Source: Anaerolineae bacterium (lineage in GTDB: Bacteria; Chloroflexota; Anaerolineae; Anaerolineales; Anaerolineaceae). From it: DNA of 64,000 nt. Both the position numbers and the translations under genes were made by a program. Where the stretch lies: positions 62,001 through 126,000 of the forward strand of contig JABLWW010000002.1 of the NCBI GenBank assembly GCA_013178295.1, in the 5' to 3' direction. Shown one piece after another: positions 1-8,625 of this stretch (positions are counted from its first letter, which is position 1; every line of letters starts with the position of its first letter). Below the pieces are notes generated by a model, which searched no databases, was not told the DNA's origin, and saw only the letters and a list, made by a program, of their open reading frames with translations.

Positions 1-1
1 T

Positions 2-913
2 TTTCCATGTGCCGACATGGAAGTCATCGTGGCAGATGCCATGTCCACAGATCGGACGAGAGAAGAGATTGCTGCCTTTCAGAAGGAATGTCCGCATCTG
101 AAGGTCAAAGTGGTTGATAACCCAAAACAAACGATACCCTCCGCGCTGAATTACGCACTACAAGCGGCGCAAGGCACCTACATTGTACGTCTGGACGCCC
201 ACTCGGTGCCCATCCGCGAATACGTTAGCCGTTGCATGGCAGACTTACAGGCTGGTCGCGGCGATAATGTCGGCGGGGTATGGGAAATCGAACCGGGTAG
301 TTCGCATTGGGTCGCAAAATCAATTGCGCTGGCTGCAGCTCACCCGCTGGGAGCAGGCGACGCTAAATACCGCATCGGCGCCCGCGCTGGCGAGGTAGAT
401 ACCGTGCCATTTGGTGCTTATTGCCGCCAAACGGCGGAACGTTTGGGTGGCTATAACGAAGACTTGCTGGCAAATGAGGATTATGAGTTCAATGTCCGCT
501 TGCGTCAGCAAGGAGGTCGGGTCTGGTTAAACCCCGAAATTCGCTCGACTTATTTTGCCCGCCCTACACTGGGGGCGCTGGCGCGGCAGTACTGGCGGTA
601 TGGCTTCTGGAAACAGCGGATGCTGCGCGCGTACCCAAAGACTTTGCGCTGGCGGCAGGCTTTGCCGCCGTTGTTTGTGGCAGGGGTAGTGTTCCTGCTT
701 TTGCTTTCATTTTCATCGGCACTGGCCCGAATTTTGCTCCTTCTTCTCGTACTATGTTATGGATTGGTTTTGCTGGGTGCCTCCGTTCCTTTAGCACTGC
801 GTCAAAGACAGGCTTACTTGTTGATAGGTGTTCCCGTAGCAATCATGACCATGCACTTTGCCTGGGGCGGCGGCTTTTGGTGGAGCCTGATCAGCAGCTT
901 GGTGAGACGGTAG
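2..913 (+). CDS. Family 2 glycosyltransferase, 5'-truncated by the window edge
   Basis: Probably transfers a sugar from a nucleotide-sugar to a lipid-linked or polysaccharide acceptor at the cytoplasmic face of the membrane. The frame is open to the first base, and the first visible residues (FPCADMEVIVADAMSTDRT) are the inner part of a GT-A fold whose N-terminus lies outside the window, so the ATG at 17 is internal. Visible GT2 features are VRLDAHSVP (the DxD-like metal site) and NEDYEFNVRLRQQGG (acceptor/base region). After about residue 215 come three hydrophobic segments. It is first in a rightward exopolysaccharide operon, 12 bases before the sugar-phosphate transferase gene. Family assignment is firm; the sugar is unknown. 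Confidence 0.9.
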   Translation, partial: FPCADMEVIVADAMSTDRTREEIAAFQKECPHLKVKVVDNPKQTIPSALNYALQAAQGTYIVRLDAHSVPIREYVSRCMADLQAGRGDNVGGVWEIEPGSSHWVAKSIALAAAHPLGAGDAKYRIGARAGEVDTVPFGAYCRQTAERLGGYNEDLLANEDYEFNVRLRQQGGRVWLNPEIRSTYFARPTLGALARQYWRYGFWKQRMLRAYPKTLRWRQALPPLFVAGVVFLLLLSFSSALARILLLLLVLCYGLVLLGASVPLALRQRQAYLLIGVPVAIMTMHFAWGGGFWWSLISSLVRR

Positions 914-925
914 TGGCAAAAAGTT

Positions 926-2353
926 ATGACAATTGAGCAGAAAACAACACCACGTCCTACCCAGATCGGCCTGCGTCCCGGCGAACGTCGTCTGATTTTG
1001 ATATTTGGCGATCTGGCAGTATCAACCGTTTCATTGTTTGTGGCGTTATATTTCTGGTCGCGCCCTGATTGGTACAATTTCTCCATCCAGTTTCTGCAAG
1101 AGCGCACACCAGGCTGGTATTACCTCATGCCATTCCTGTGGCTGTTGCTGCTAATTGAGCTGTATGACACACGCCGCGCCAGCCGTATAGACGAGACGGT
1201 AAAAGGTATTGGCATCGCAGCGAGCATCGCGCTGGGATTTTACTTGCTGGTATTCTTCCTGTCAGAGCCCAATTCGCTGCCACGGCGCGGGGTAGCCATC
1301 TTCATCGCCTCCAGCTTTATTCTTACGCTTCTGTGGCGTTTTGTCTTTATCAAGATATTCACAGCGCCTATGTTCTCGCGCCGGGTTCTAATTGTTGGTG
1401 CAGGAAGGGCTGGCTCCACCATGGCGCGCATCGTGCGCGAAACGCAGCCGCCGCCGTTTGTTTTAGTAGGTCTGATAGACGATGACAAAGCCAAATGCGG
1501 TTCACTTATCGAAAGCTATCCGGTACTGTGTGGCAGTGAAGGCTTGCTTTCTGTCATCGAAGAGGAAGGCATCACTGATCTGATTTTCGCCATCTCACAT
1601 GAGATGAGCTCACAAATGTTTCAAGCAGTGATGACTGCCGAAGAGCGGGGGGTGATTGTAACCAGCATGCCGATTGTTTACGAGGAAATTCTTGGGCGTG
1701 TACCCATCTTTCTGCTTCAGTCCGACTGGATTTTGCGATCATTTCTCGATCAAATCCACGTCAGCGGTTTTTATGAGATTCTGAAACGTGGGATGGACAT
1801 CATTGGCGGTCTGATTGGCACAGCAATGCTGGCAATCGCTTTCCCCTTTGTTGCCATTGCAATTCTGCTGGATAGTGGCGCGCCGATCTTGTATTCACAA
1901 AACCGCCTGGGCAAAAGCGGCAAAGTGTACCAGATGCTCAAGTTTCGCACCATGTATCAGGATGCCGAAAAGGATGGAAAAGCACGGGTAACCGTTGAAA
2001 ACGACCAGCGTATCACCCGTGTTGGTAAGTTGCTGCGCAAAAGCCATTTAGACGAACTTCCTCAATTTATCAACGTCTTGCGTGGCGATATGAGCCTGGT
2101 TGGGCCACGCGCTGAGCGCCCTGAGCTGATGGACGAATTACAAAAAGTTGTGCCGTTCTATCGCGCGCGCCTGCTGGTGCGGCCAGGGCTTACCGGCTGG
2201 GCACAGATCAATTTTGGTTACGCTTCCACTGTGGAGGACACAGCGGTTAAAATGGAGTATGATTTATACTACATCAAGCACCGCAATTTGATATTGGATT
2301 TTACCATCCTGTTGCGCACAGTGGGCACGGTTGTGGGTCTGCGAGGGCAGTAA
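926..2353 (+). CDS. Polyprenyl-phosphate sugar-1-phosphate transferase (WbaP/WcaJ type)
   Basis: Initiating enzyme of exopolysaccharide assembly: moves a sugar-1-phosphate from a UDP-sugar to undecaprenyl phosphate at the inner membrane. The 475 residues show the standard order: four N-terminal membrane helices (about 25-135), a CoA-binding-like Rossmann domain (VLIVGAGRAGSTMARIV near 155), one more membrane helix (about 290-315) and the C-terminal bacterial sugar transferase domain. Catalytic-domain motifs are KFRTM, HLDELPQFINVLRGD, MSLVGPRAERPE and RPGLTGWAQINFG. Full length for the family. Start ATG at 926 lies 12 bases after the preceding stop; the stop is one base before the next ATG, so cotranscription and translational coupling are likely. 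Sugar specificity cannot be read from the sequence. Confidence 0.93.
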   Translation: MTIEQKTTPRPTQIGLRPGERRLILIFGDLAVSTVSLFVALYFWSRPDWYNFSIQFLQERTPGWYYLMPFLWLLLLIELYDTRRASRIDETVKGIGIAASIALGFYLLVFFLSEPNSLPRRGVAIFIASSFILTLLWRFVFIKIFTAPMFSRRVLIVGAGRAGSTMARIVRETQPPPFVLVGLIDDDKAKCGSLIESYPVLCGSEGLLSVIEEEGITDLIFAISHEMSSQMFQAVMTAEERGVIVTSMPIVYEEILGRVPIFLLQSDWILRSFLDQIHVSGFYEILKRGMDIIGGLIGTAMLAIAFPFVAIAILLDSGAPILYSQNRLGKSGKVYQMLKFRTMYQDAEKDGKARVTVENDQRITRVGKLLRKSHLDELPQFINVLRGDMSLVGPRAERPELMDELQKVVPFYRARLLVRPGLTGWAQINFGYASTVEDTAVKMEYDLYYIKHRNLILDFTILLRTVGTVVGLRGQ

Positions 2354-2354
2354 C

Positions 2355-4247
2355 ATGAAGCTGAAAATACATATCCGCAATCGTTATCTCTTGGGCATTG
2401 ACTTATTTTTGATCGTTGCCGCTGTGCTGGGGAGTTACGCTTTGCGGCTTGAGTTCAGCCCGGCGTTTTATGTCTATCTTCCCTCAGCACTGTGGATGTT
2501 AGGCGTCTCCTTAATCATCAAGCCGCTGGTATATTACAATTTTGGATTGTACCGGCGGCTTTGGGTCTATGCCAGCATGCACGAACTCAAGCTGATTGTT
2601 ATTTCGGTCATCACTGCATCCATGCTGGTTGCACTGGTAATGATCTGCCTGTTTGCATTGGGGTTGTTTGTTGGCTTTCCACGCTCTGTGCTGATCATTG
2701 ACTGGCTTCTCTCCATCTTGATGGTGGGTGGCGTGCGGTTTTCCATCCGCATGTTGACAGAGAGTCGTGTGGTAACACCCCCAGAAAAACCCAAACGCCA
2801 GCGCAAGGTGTTGGTGGTAGGCGCTGGCGATGCTGGCGCGCTGGTAGTGCGCGAGCTTCAAAAGACCCCACAGCTAAATATTATTCCAGTGGGATTTCTA
2901 GACGACAGCCCCGAGAAACAGGGACAACAGATTCATGGGATTCCCATTGTGGGTAAACTAGCCGATTTATCACAGGTTTTGGAAACTCAGCACATCCATG
3001 AGGTCATCATTGCGATCCCCAGCGCCCCCGGCCGCGTTGTGCGCATGGTGGCAGATGTGTGCCGCTTGAAAGGCGTCCCCTTCCGTACCATGCCCGGCAT
3101 CTATGAACTGCTAGGTGGAAAGGTAAGCGTCAGCCGTCTGCGCGAGGTAGATATTACCGACCTGCTACGCCGTGAATCAACTCATATATGCGATGAAAAA
3201 GTGGGGGCAGTTATCAGCCAGCGGGTCGTGCTGGTAACCGGCGCGGGAGGGTCAATCGGCAAGGAGCTTTGCCGCCAAATTGCCCGCTGGGATCCCGAAA
3301 AGCTGGTCATGGTTGGTCACGGCGAAAACAGCATTTTTGAGGCAGTCATTGAATTGCAGGAAGCATTCCCCGAACTGACATTGCATCCTGTGATTGCTGA
3401 CTTGCGCGATATTTACCGTTTGCAAAGCGTCTTTCAGCAGTTTCGTCCGCAGGTTGTTTTTCACGCCGCAGCGCATAAACATGTGCCCCTGATGGAAATC
3501 AATGTTGAGGAAGCGGTTACAAACAATATTCTCGCCACACGCAACGTGGTTGAGGTAGCGCTGGCGTATGACGTTGAACGGCTGGTGATGATCTCAACCG
3601 ATAAAGCTGTCCGCCCCATCAACGTTATGGGAGCGACTAAACGCATCGCCGAAATGATTGTGCTGGATGCCGCTGAACGGCATGGCAAAACTTTTTCGGT
3701 TGTACGTTTTGGTAATGTGTTGGGCAGCCGCGGCAGTGTCGTACCACTGTTCAAACGTCAAATTGCACGCGGCGGCCCGGTAACGATTACACACCCGGAT
3801 ATGCGCCGCTATTTTATGACCATCCCCGAGGCAGTACACCTGGTGTTGGAAGCTGCCAGTCTCGGCGAAGGGGGCGAAGCCTTTATGCTCAATATGGGCC
3901 AGCAAATACGCATCCTTGACCTGGCAGAGGATTTGATACGGCTTTCTGGACTCGAACCCGGTAAGGACATCGAGATTGTGTTCACAGGCATTCGCCCAGG
4001 CGAGAAGCTGAGTGAAGACCTGTGGGATGAGAACCACCTGTTCAAGCCGACTGAACATCCAGAGATTTACCGTCTCAATGGCAATGGGGAAAGTCTGCAT
4101 GGCGAAGCATTGACAACTTCGGTCGAAGAACTGATCCGCCTTGCCCAACAAGGAGAAACAGAAGCCATCCTCAACCTGTTTGATGAGCTGATTCCTGGTT
4201 CAGCCGTTCGTACGATGAGCAAGCCTGAAATCACGGCAATTGACTGA
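2355..4247 (+). CDS. Membrane UDP-sugar 4,6-dehydratase (CapD/FlaA1/PglF family)
   Basis: Predicted NAD-dependent UDP-HexNAc 4,6-dehydratase or epimerase supplying modified sugars to the polysaccharide. The 630 residues contain four N-terminal membrane helices (about 1-130), a first Rossmann domain (VLVVGAGDAGALVVREL) and the catalytic SDR domain with VLVTGAGGSIGKEL. The active site reads STDKAVRPINVMGATKR: Met takes the place of the classical Tyr (MxxxK), which is characteristic of the large membrane dehydratases such as PglF. Start chosen at the ATG one base after the upstream stop; a TTG further upstream would overlap the previous gene. The stop TGA overlaps the next ATG (TGATG), implying coupling with the FemAB gene. 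Confidence 0.92.
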   Translation: MKLKIHIRNRYLLGIDLFLIVAAVLGSYALRLEFSPAFYVYLPSALWMLGVSLIIKPLVYYNFGLYRRLWVYASMHELKLIVISVITASMLVALVMICLFALGLFVGFPRSVLIIDWLLSILMVGGVRFSIRMLTESRVVTPPEKPKRQRKVLVVGAGDAGALVVRELQKTPQLNIIPVGFLDDSPEKQGQQIHGIPIVGKLADLSQVLETQHIHEVIIAIPSAPGRVVRMVADVCRLKGVPFRTMPGIYELLGGKVSVSRLREVDITDLLRRESTHICDEKVGAVISQRVVLVTGAGGSIGKELCRQIARWDPEKLVMVGHGENSIFEAVIELQEAFPELTLHPVIADLRDIYRLQSVFQQFRPQVVFHAAAHKHVPLMEINVEEAVTNNILATRNVVEVALAYDVERLVMISTDKAVRPINVMGATKRIAEMIVLDAAERHGKTFSVVRFGNVLGSRGSVVPLFKRQIARGGPVTITHPDMRRYFMTIPEAVHLVLEAASLGEGGEAFMLNMGQQIRILDLAEDLIRLSGLEPGKDIEIVFTGIRPGEKLSEDLWDENHLFKPTEHPEIYRLNGNGESLHGEALTTSVEELIRLAQQGETEAILNLFDELIPGSAVRTMSKPEITAID

Positions 4248-5230
4248 TGGCCATCCTGAGCGCCGCTGAGTGGGATGAGTTTCTTGCCGGGCAGTCAGAC
4301 GCCCACATTCTTCAGACCAGCGCTTGGGCGGAATTAAAGACGGCCTTCGGCTGGGACGTTGTACGGGTATGCAGGAACGATACCGGTGCGCAGGTGCTTT
4401 TGCGGCGGCTTCCGCTTGGCTTTTCAATTGCATATATTGCCAAGGGACCAGTCGGCGAAACATGGCTGCCGTTGTGGGAGGAATTAGATGCATTCTGCAG
4501 ACAGCGCCGCGTCGCCTTTCTCAAAGTAGAGCCGGATTTATGGATGCCCTTACCGGCTCAAACGCAGACTGCGCTCTCCACCTTTTTGCGCGGGCAACCC
4601 ATCCAGCCACAGCGCACGATTCTTATCAATCTGGACGGAGAAGAAGAAACCTGGCTGCAGCGTATGAAGCAAAAGACGCGCTACAACATTCACCTGGCAA
4701 AGAAAAAAGGGGTAACTGTTTGCCAATCGGAAGACGTGGCTACATTTGCTGCCCTGATGGCGCAAACCGGACAGCGTGATGGCTTTGGTGTTCACAGCCT
4801 GGCATACTATCAGCGCGCCTATGATCTTTTTGCTCCCTCAGGCAGATGTGTTCTACTGATGGCTCAGTTTGAGACGAGACCATTGGGGGGGCTGATGGTT
4901 TTTGCGCAGGGGGCGCGTGCCTGGTATTTCTATGGCGCCTCCAGCGATGCGGAGCGTAACCGTATGCCCTCTTATCTGTTGCAATGGGAAGCAATGCGTT
5001 GGGCAGCTGGCAAAGGATGTGCCGTATATGATCTGTGGGGAATCCCAGATTGTGATGAAGAGATATTGGAATCTCAATTTTCACAACGCTCCGATGGCTT
5101 ATGGGGGGTGTATCGCTTCAAGCGCGGCTTTGGTGGGAAGATTGTGCGTTCCGTTGGCGCATTCGACCGCGTCTATTCCCCTCTGTTATACCGGTTTTAT
5201 CGCTGGTGGCTGGCGAGGAGGTCAATATAG
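4247..5230 (+). CDS. FemAB/FemX-like aminoacyltransferase, copy 1
   Basis: Member of the FemABX peptidyltransferase family, which uses aminoacyl-tRNA to add residues to lipid II or other cell-envelope acceptors. The 327 residues cover the double-GNAT fold, including the start motif HILQTSAWAELK and the KQKTRYNIHLAKKKGV signature (about 142-157). The C-terminal RFKRGFGGKIVRSVGAFD block is typical of the family. A second paralogue follows and overlaps by 25 bases, so this is a tandem duplication at the end of the polysaccharide operon. Family membership is clear. Whether the acceptor is peptidoglycan or another envelope polymer is unknown, and the polysaccharide context leaves both possible. 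Confidence 0.85.
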   Translation: MAILSAAEWDEFLAGQSDAHILQTSAWAELKTAFGWDVVRVCRNDTGAQVLLRRLPLGFSIAYIAKGPVGETWLPLWEELDAFCRQRRVAFLKVEPDLWMPLPAQTQTALSTFLRGQPIQPQRTILINLDGEEETWLQRMKQKTRYNIHLAKKKGVTVCQSEDVATFAALMAQTGQRDGFGVHSLAYYQRAYDLFAPSGRCVLLMAQFETRPLGGLMVFAQGARAWYFYGASSDAERNRMPSYLLQWEAMRWAAGKGCAVYDLWGIPDCDEEILESQFSQRSDGLWGVYRFKRGFGGKIVRSVGAFDRVYSPLLYRFYRWWLARRSI

Positions 5231-6327
5231 ACGCGGCGACCTGGAATCAGAACATCGCTGCTTTGCCAGGTTGTCATATCCTGCAAACCTGGGAATGGGG
5301 TCAAATCAAAGCGCGCTATGGTTGGGAAATCATCCCGCGCTTGTGGCATGATGAGCATCACAGGCTCAAAGCTGCCGCAATGATATTGCAGCGAACCATC
5401 CCAATCGCTGGATACTCCATGCGCCCACGTATTCTCTATATCCCCAGAGGTCCATTGCTGGATTGGAATGATGCCCTATGGCGCAAGCGCGTACTGGATG
5501 ATGTGGAACTCCTTGCCCGCCAGCAGAGAGCTATTCTGGTAAAGATAGACCCTGAAGTTGTCATTGGTGAAGGTGTTCCTGGCACAACAGATGCAAGGGA
5601 AAATGAGACCGGCAGCGCCCTGGTAACAGAGCTGAGACAGCGCGGCTGGCAATTTTCAAATGACCAGGTGCAATTCCGCAATACAGTCTGGATTGATTTA
5701 CGCCATAGCGAGGAAGAATTGCTGGCACGTATGAAGCAAAAAACCCGCTATAACCTGCGGCTGGCGCAAAAAAAGGGGGTTGTGGTTCGGTCTGGCAGCA
5801 CGGAAGACCTACCCATGTTATACCGCATGTACGCGCGCACTTCCATCCGCGATGGTTTCGTGATACGCCCAGAGGAATATTACCTTTCCGTATGGGGCAG
5901 TTTTATGCAACGCGGAATGGCAAAAGCGTTGGTGGCTGAGGTGGATAATACACCTGTAGCCGGTCTGCTTCTCTTTTTGTTTGCCGGAAAGTCCTGGTAT
6001 CTGTACGGAATGTCACTGGATGAGCATCGCGAAAAGATGCCAAATTATTTGCTACAATGGGAAGCCATGCGTCAGGCACGCGCGGCTGGCTGTAAGCAGT
6101 ACGATCTTTGGGGTGCGCCAGACATTTTCGACACCAGCGACGCATTATGGGGAGTTTACCGGTTCAAGGAAGGTCTGGGGGGAAAAACTGTACGCTTGCT
6201 GGGTGCCTGGGATTATGCACCGCAGAAATGGCTCTATCAACTGTACACGACAATCCTGCCACACTTGTTAGCTTTAATGCGGGTAAGAGGTAAAGCACAA
6301 ACCCGCTCCTCCTTAGGAAGCACCTAG
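5206..6327 (+). CDS. FemAB/FemX-like aminoacyltransferase, copy 2
   Basis: Tandem paralogue of the preceding gene, with the same landmarks: HILQTWEWGQIKARYGW near the N-terminus, KQKTRYNLRLAQKKGV in the middle, and RFKEGLGGKTVRLLGAWD near the end. Same predicted role as aminoacyl-tRNA-dependent transferase. The start is uncertain. The only conventional start aligning with the paralogue is GTG at 5206, inside the end of copy 1. A good Shine-Dalgarno (GAGGAGG, 5215-5221) lies downstream of that GTG and 5 bases before an in-frame ATA at 5227, an unusual start. The in-frame ATG at 5101 would give an unrelated N-terminal extension read out of the upstream gene. Gives 373 residues with GTG. Confidence 0.85.
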   Translation: MAGEEVNIDAATWNQNIAALPGCHILQTWEWGQIKARYGWEIIPRLWHDEHHRLKAAAMILQRTIPIAGYSMRPRILYIPRGPLLDWNDALWRKRVLDDVELLARQQRAILVKIDPEVVIGEGVPGTTDARENETGSALVTELRQRGWQFSNDQVQFRNTVWIDLRHSEEELLARMKQKTRYNLRLAQKKGVVVRSGSTEDLPMLYRMYARTSIRDGFVIRPEEYYLSVWGSFMQRGMAKALVAEVDNTPVAGLLLFLFAGKSWYLYGMSLDEHREKMPNYLLQWEAMRQARAAGCKQYDLWGAPDIFDTSDALWGVYRFKEGLGGKTVRLLGAWDYAPQKWLYQLYTTILPHLLALMRVRGKAQTRSSLGST

Positions 6328-6348
6328 ACAACCACAAAGGCACATCCG

Positions 6349-8457
6349 TTATGGCTGCACAGGACACCACTCAGGGTCATAATCAAACCCTGGGTCGTTT
6401 GTCAGGCGCGTAAGCGCTTCCCCTGTTACATCCATGCGGTAAATATCATGATTTCTGCCGTCCGGCCAGCTCTCAAATACAATGGTCTTGCTGTCTGGGG
6501 CAATGCTCACGCCGCTGCTGGGGACAGGTTCGCGTCGGTCTTTTGGCAAAATGGGCTTATCAGCCCCCGTTCCACGCTCCGCATAACTGAGAAAATGGAG
6601 ATATGGAATAGCGGGATCTATTCCGCTGCGGCTATAAATGAGAAACTCACCATCGGATGACCAATCGGGATAGTAATCATTGACGTTCCCCGGCGCGCTG
6701 AATTGAAATTGGGTCTGCCCGTTTTCGGAAATCATCCAGATACGGTTATTGTAATTGCCCTTACGGGAGACTGCCAGCTGCTTTCCACTTGGGCTCCACG
6801 CCGGTTGCATATCAGGGAAGATAGTATCCGAAAGGTCGCCTATCGAGCCATTTTGCAGATGGTATACATAAACATGCGCAACACCAGTGCGGACGGAAGT
6901 AAAGGCGATACGGGCACCATCTGGCGACCAGGCGGGGTCAAAATCACCCCCTGAGCTGATTGCCAGCAGGCGAGGATCGCTGCCATCCGCGTTGATGATA
7001 TAAATCTTAGAATCATTGTAGATTTGCAATTTCGTTTTGCAGGGTGAAATGATGGCAAGCTTCGTCCCATCGGGGGAGAAAGAAGGCTGACAGGCGCCCT
7101 CAGGGAAGCTGGTCAGCTGTTGTTGTTCAGAGCCGTCTGCATTCATCAGCCACACCTGCATACTGCCAGTGCGGTCAGAGGTAAAGGCTATCTTACCCGC
7201 TGCAACATACGAGGTAGGGGAATTATTAGCTTCCTGAACAATTGCAGTAGCTGTTGTAAGCATGGAAACCGGAGTGTCTGTGGGTAGCGGTGCGGCAAGG
7301 GTAGGAGATGGCTCAGGGGTAAAAGCAACTGTGCCAGCAACAGCGGCAATGGTACCCCCTCCAGCAGGTTGTTCAAATAGCATCGTCGCGTTACGCGCAA
7401 CTGGGGGTGAAAACAAAGGAGAACGCAAGAGCAAGAGCGCAATGACAACGATAAGAAGGATAAACAGAGATAATGGCGTCAGGGCACTGCGCTGAAAGCG
7501 GCGGTAGAATCGCCGAAAAGTTCCAGCCAACCTTTTGTTAAAGGGGGCTGCTCCCTGGAAAGAAGATCGCTCTTCACCGCTAGGAGACACCTCTTCACCC
7601 TCCAAAGGCGGCGGGTTGATCACAAGATCTTGCAACTCAGAAAGAGATAATTCACTGGCTTCAACCAGCGCCAGTTTGAATTCTTTGGCACTTTGATAAC
7701 GGTCTTCGGGTTCAACTTCAAGCGCCTTCTCGATCACAAGCGCTACCTTACGGCTGACATCCGGTTCCAGCTGGCGCAAAGGAGTCAGCTTGGTTTTACC
7801 AGTCGCACGGGCAAGACCATCCTCAGGGATTGTCCCGCTCAGAGCAGCATAAAGGGTAGCGCCCAGTGAATAAATATCAGAACGCGCATCCGTGCGGGCT
7901 GTGCCATATTGCTCCGGCGGCGAATAGCCGGGTGTCATCGCCCGCGCCCCAGTGGTGGTCGTCTGCGTGCCCTGCATCACCTTTGCCAGCCCAAAATCCA
8001 CCAGCACCACCTCGCCTTCCGGGGTGATTTTGATATTCCCCGGTTTGATATCGCGATGCACCACCGAGGACGTGCGGCTGTGGAGATAACTGAGAGCATT
8101 ACAAATAATAATGCCAATTAAGATCACTTCCCTTTCGGGTATCTTGCCAAGCCGTTCAATTCTCTGGCGCAAGTCCTCGCCGTCAATATATTCCATGATC
8201 AAGTACTGACCCTGTCCCGGGATAGCAAAATAATCACCCACACGCGGTAGATTGTGGTGGCGCAAATTTGCCAGGATGCTCGCCTCGCGCTGAAACTGGC
8301 GGGCATAATCATCACTGAGAAACAGATTTTCCTTGACAGCTACAGATATCCCCAGATGCTCGTCTATGGCGCGATAAACCGACCCCATTCCTCCCTGACC
8401 AAGGATGGACACAACGCGATAGCGGTCGTTGATCAACGTACCAGGCGTTAAAGCCAT
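6349..8457 (-). CDS. Membrane Ser/Thr protein kinase with extracytoplasmic TolB-like beta-propeller
   Basis: PknB-type (Hanks) kinase of 702 residues that should couple an outside signal to phosphorylation of cytoplasmic proteins. Kinase landmarks: glycine loop GQGGMGSVY (20-28), Lys42 in VAVK, HRDIKPGN (134-141), DFG (154-156) and MTPGYSPPEQYG in the activation segment. A juxtamembrane basic stretch precedes one membrane helix (about 326-345). A Thr/Pro-rich linker leads to an outer region of WD40-like PD40/TolB repeats such as AFTSDRTGSMQVWLMNADGS and PSFSPDGTKLAI. No PASTA domains. All catalytic residues look intact. It converges with the FemAB gene 22 bases away and stands alone on its strand, so targets cannot be inferred from neighbours. 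Confidence 0.93.
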   Translation of the reverse strand: MALTPGTLINDRYRVVSILGQGGMGSVYRAIDEHLGISVAVKENLFLSDDYARQFQREASILANLRHHNLPRVGDYFAIPGQGQYLIMEYIDGEDLRQRIERLGKIPEREVILIGIIICNALSYLHSRTSSVVHRDIKPGNIKITPEGEVVLVDFGLAKVMQGTQTTTTGARAMTPGYSPPEQYGTARTDARSDIYSLGATLYAALSGTIPEDGLARATGKTKLTPLRQLEPDVSRKVALVIEKALEVEPEDRYQSAKEFKLALVEASELSLSELQDLVINPPPLEGEEVSPSGEERSSFQGAAPFNKRLAGTFRRFYRRFQRSALTPLSLFILLIVVIALLLLRSPLFSPPVARNATMLFEQPAGGGTIAAVAGTVAFTPEPSPTLAAPLPTDTPVSMLTTATAIVQEANNSPTSYVAAGKIAFTSDRTGSMQVWLMNADGSEQQQLTSFPEGACQPSFSPDGTKLAIISPCKTKLQIYNDSKIYIINADGSDPRLLAISSGGDFDPAWSPDGARIAFTSVRTGVAHVYVYHLQNGSIGDLSDTIFPDMQPAWSPSGKQLAVSRKGNYNNRIWMISENGQTQFQFSAPGNVNDYYPDWSSDGEFLIYSRSGIDPAIPYLHFLSYAERGTGADKPILPKDRREPVPSSGVSIAPDSKTIVFESWPDGRNHDIYRMDVTGEALTRLTNDPGFDYDPEWCPVQP

Positions 8458-8625
8458 AGATTACCTTGGGTCATTGCAGCACAAGGATGGTTTTGCCGAT
8501 TCCCAAAATAAAAAATCAAACTTCCCAGCATTTTGTATATTGACGGTTTGATTTTACTTCAACTTGAAAAGATTGTGCAGTGAGAAAACCAAACAATTTT
8601 GGATATTGTATGGTTTAATAGAGCC

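Noticed and set aside
3594-4151. A 185-codon open frame on the minus strand inside the CapD-like gene
   Set aside because: It is antisense to a well-conserved catalytic domain, has a biased composition and no ribosome site; the same applies to the long minus-strand frame over 22098-22730.
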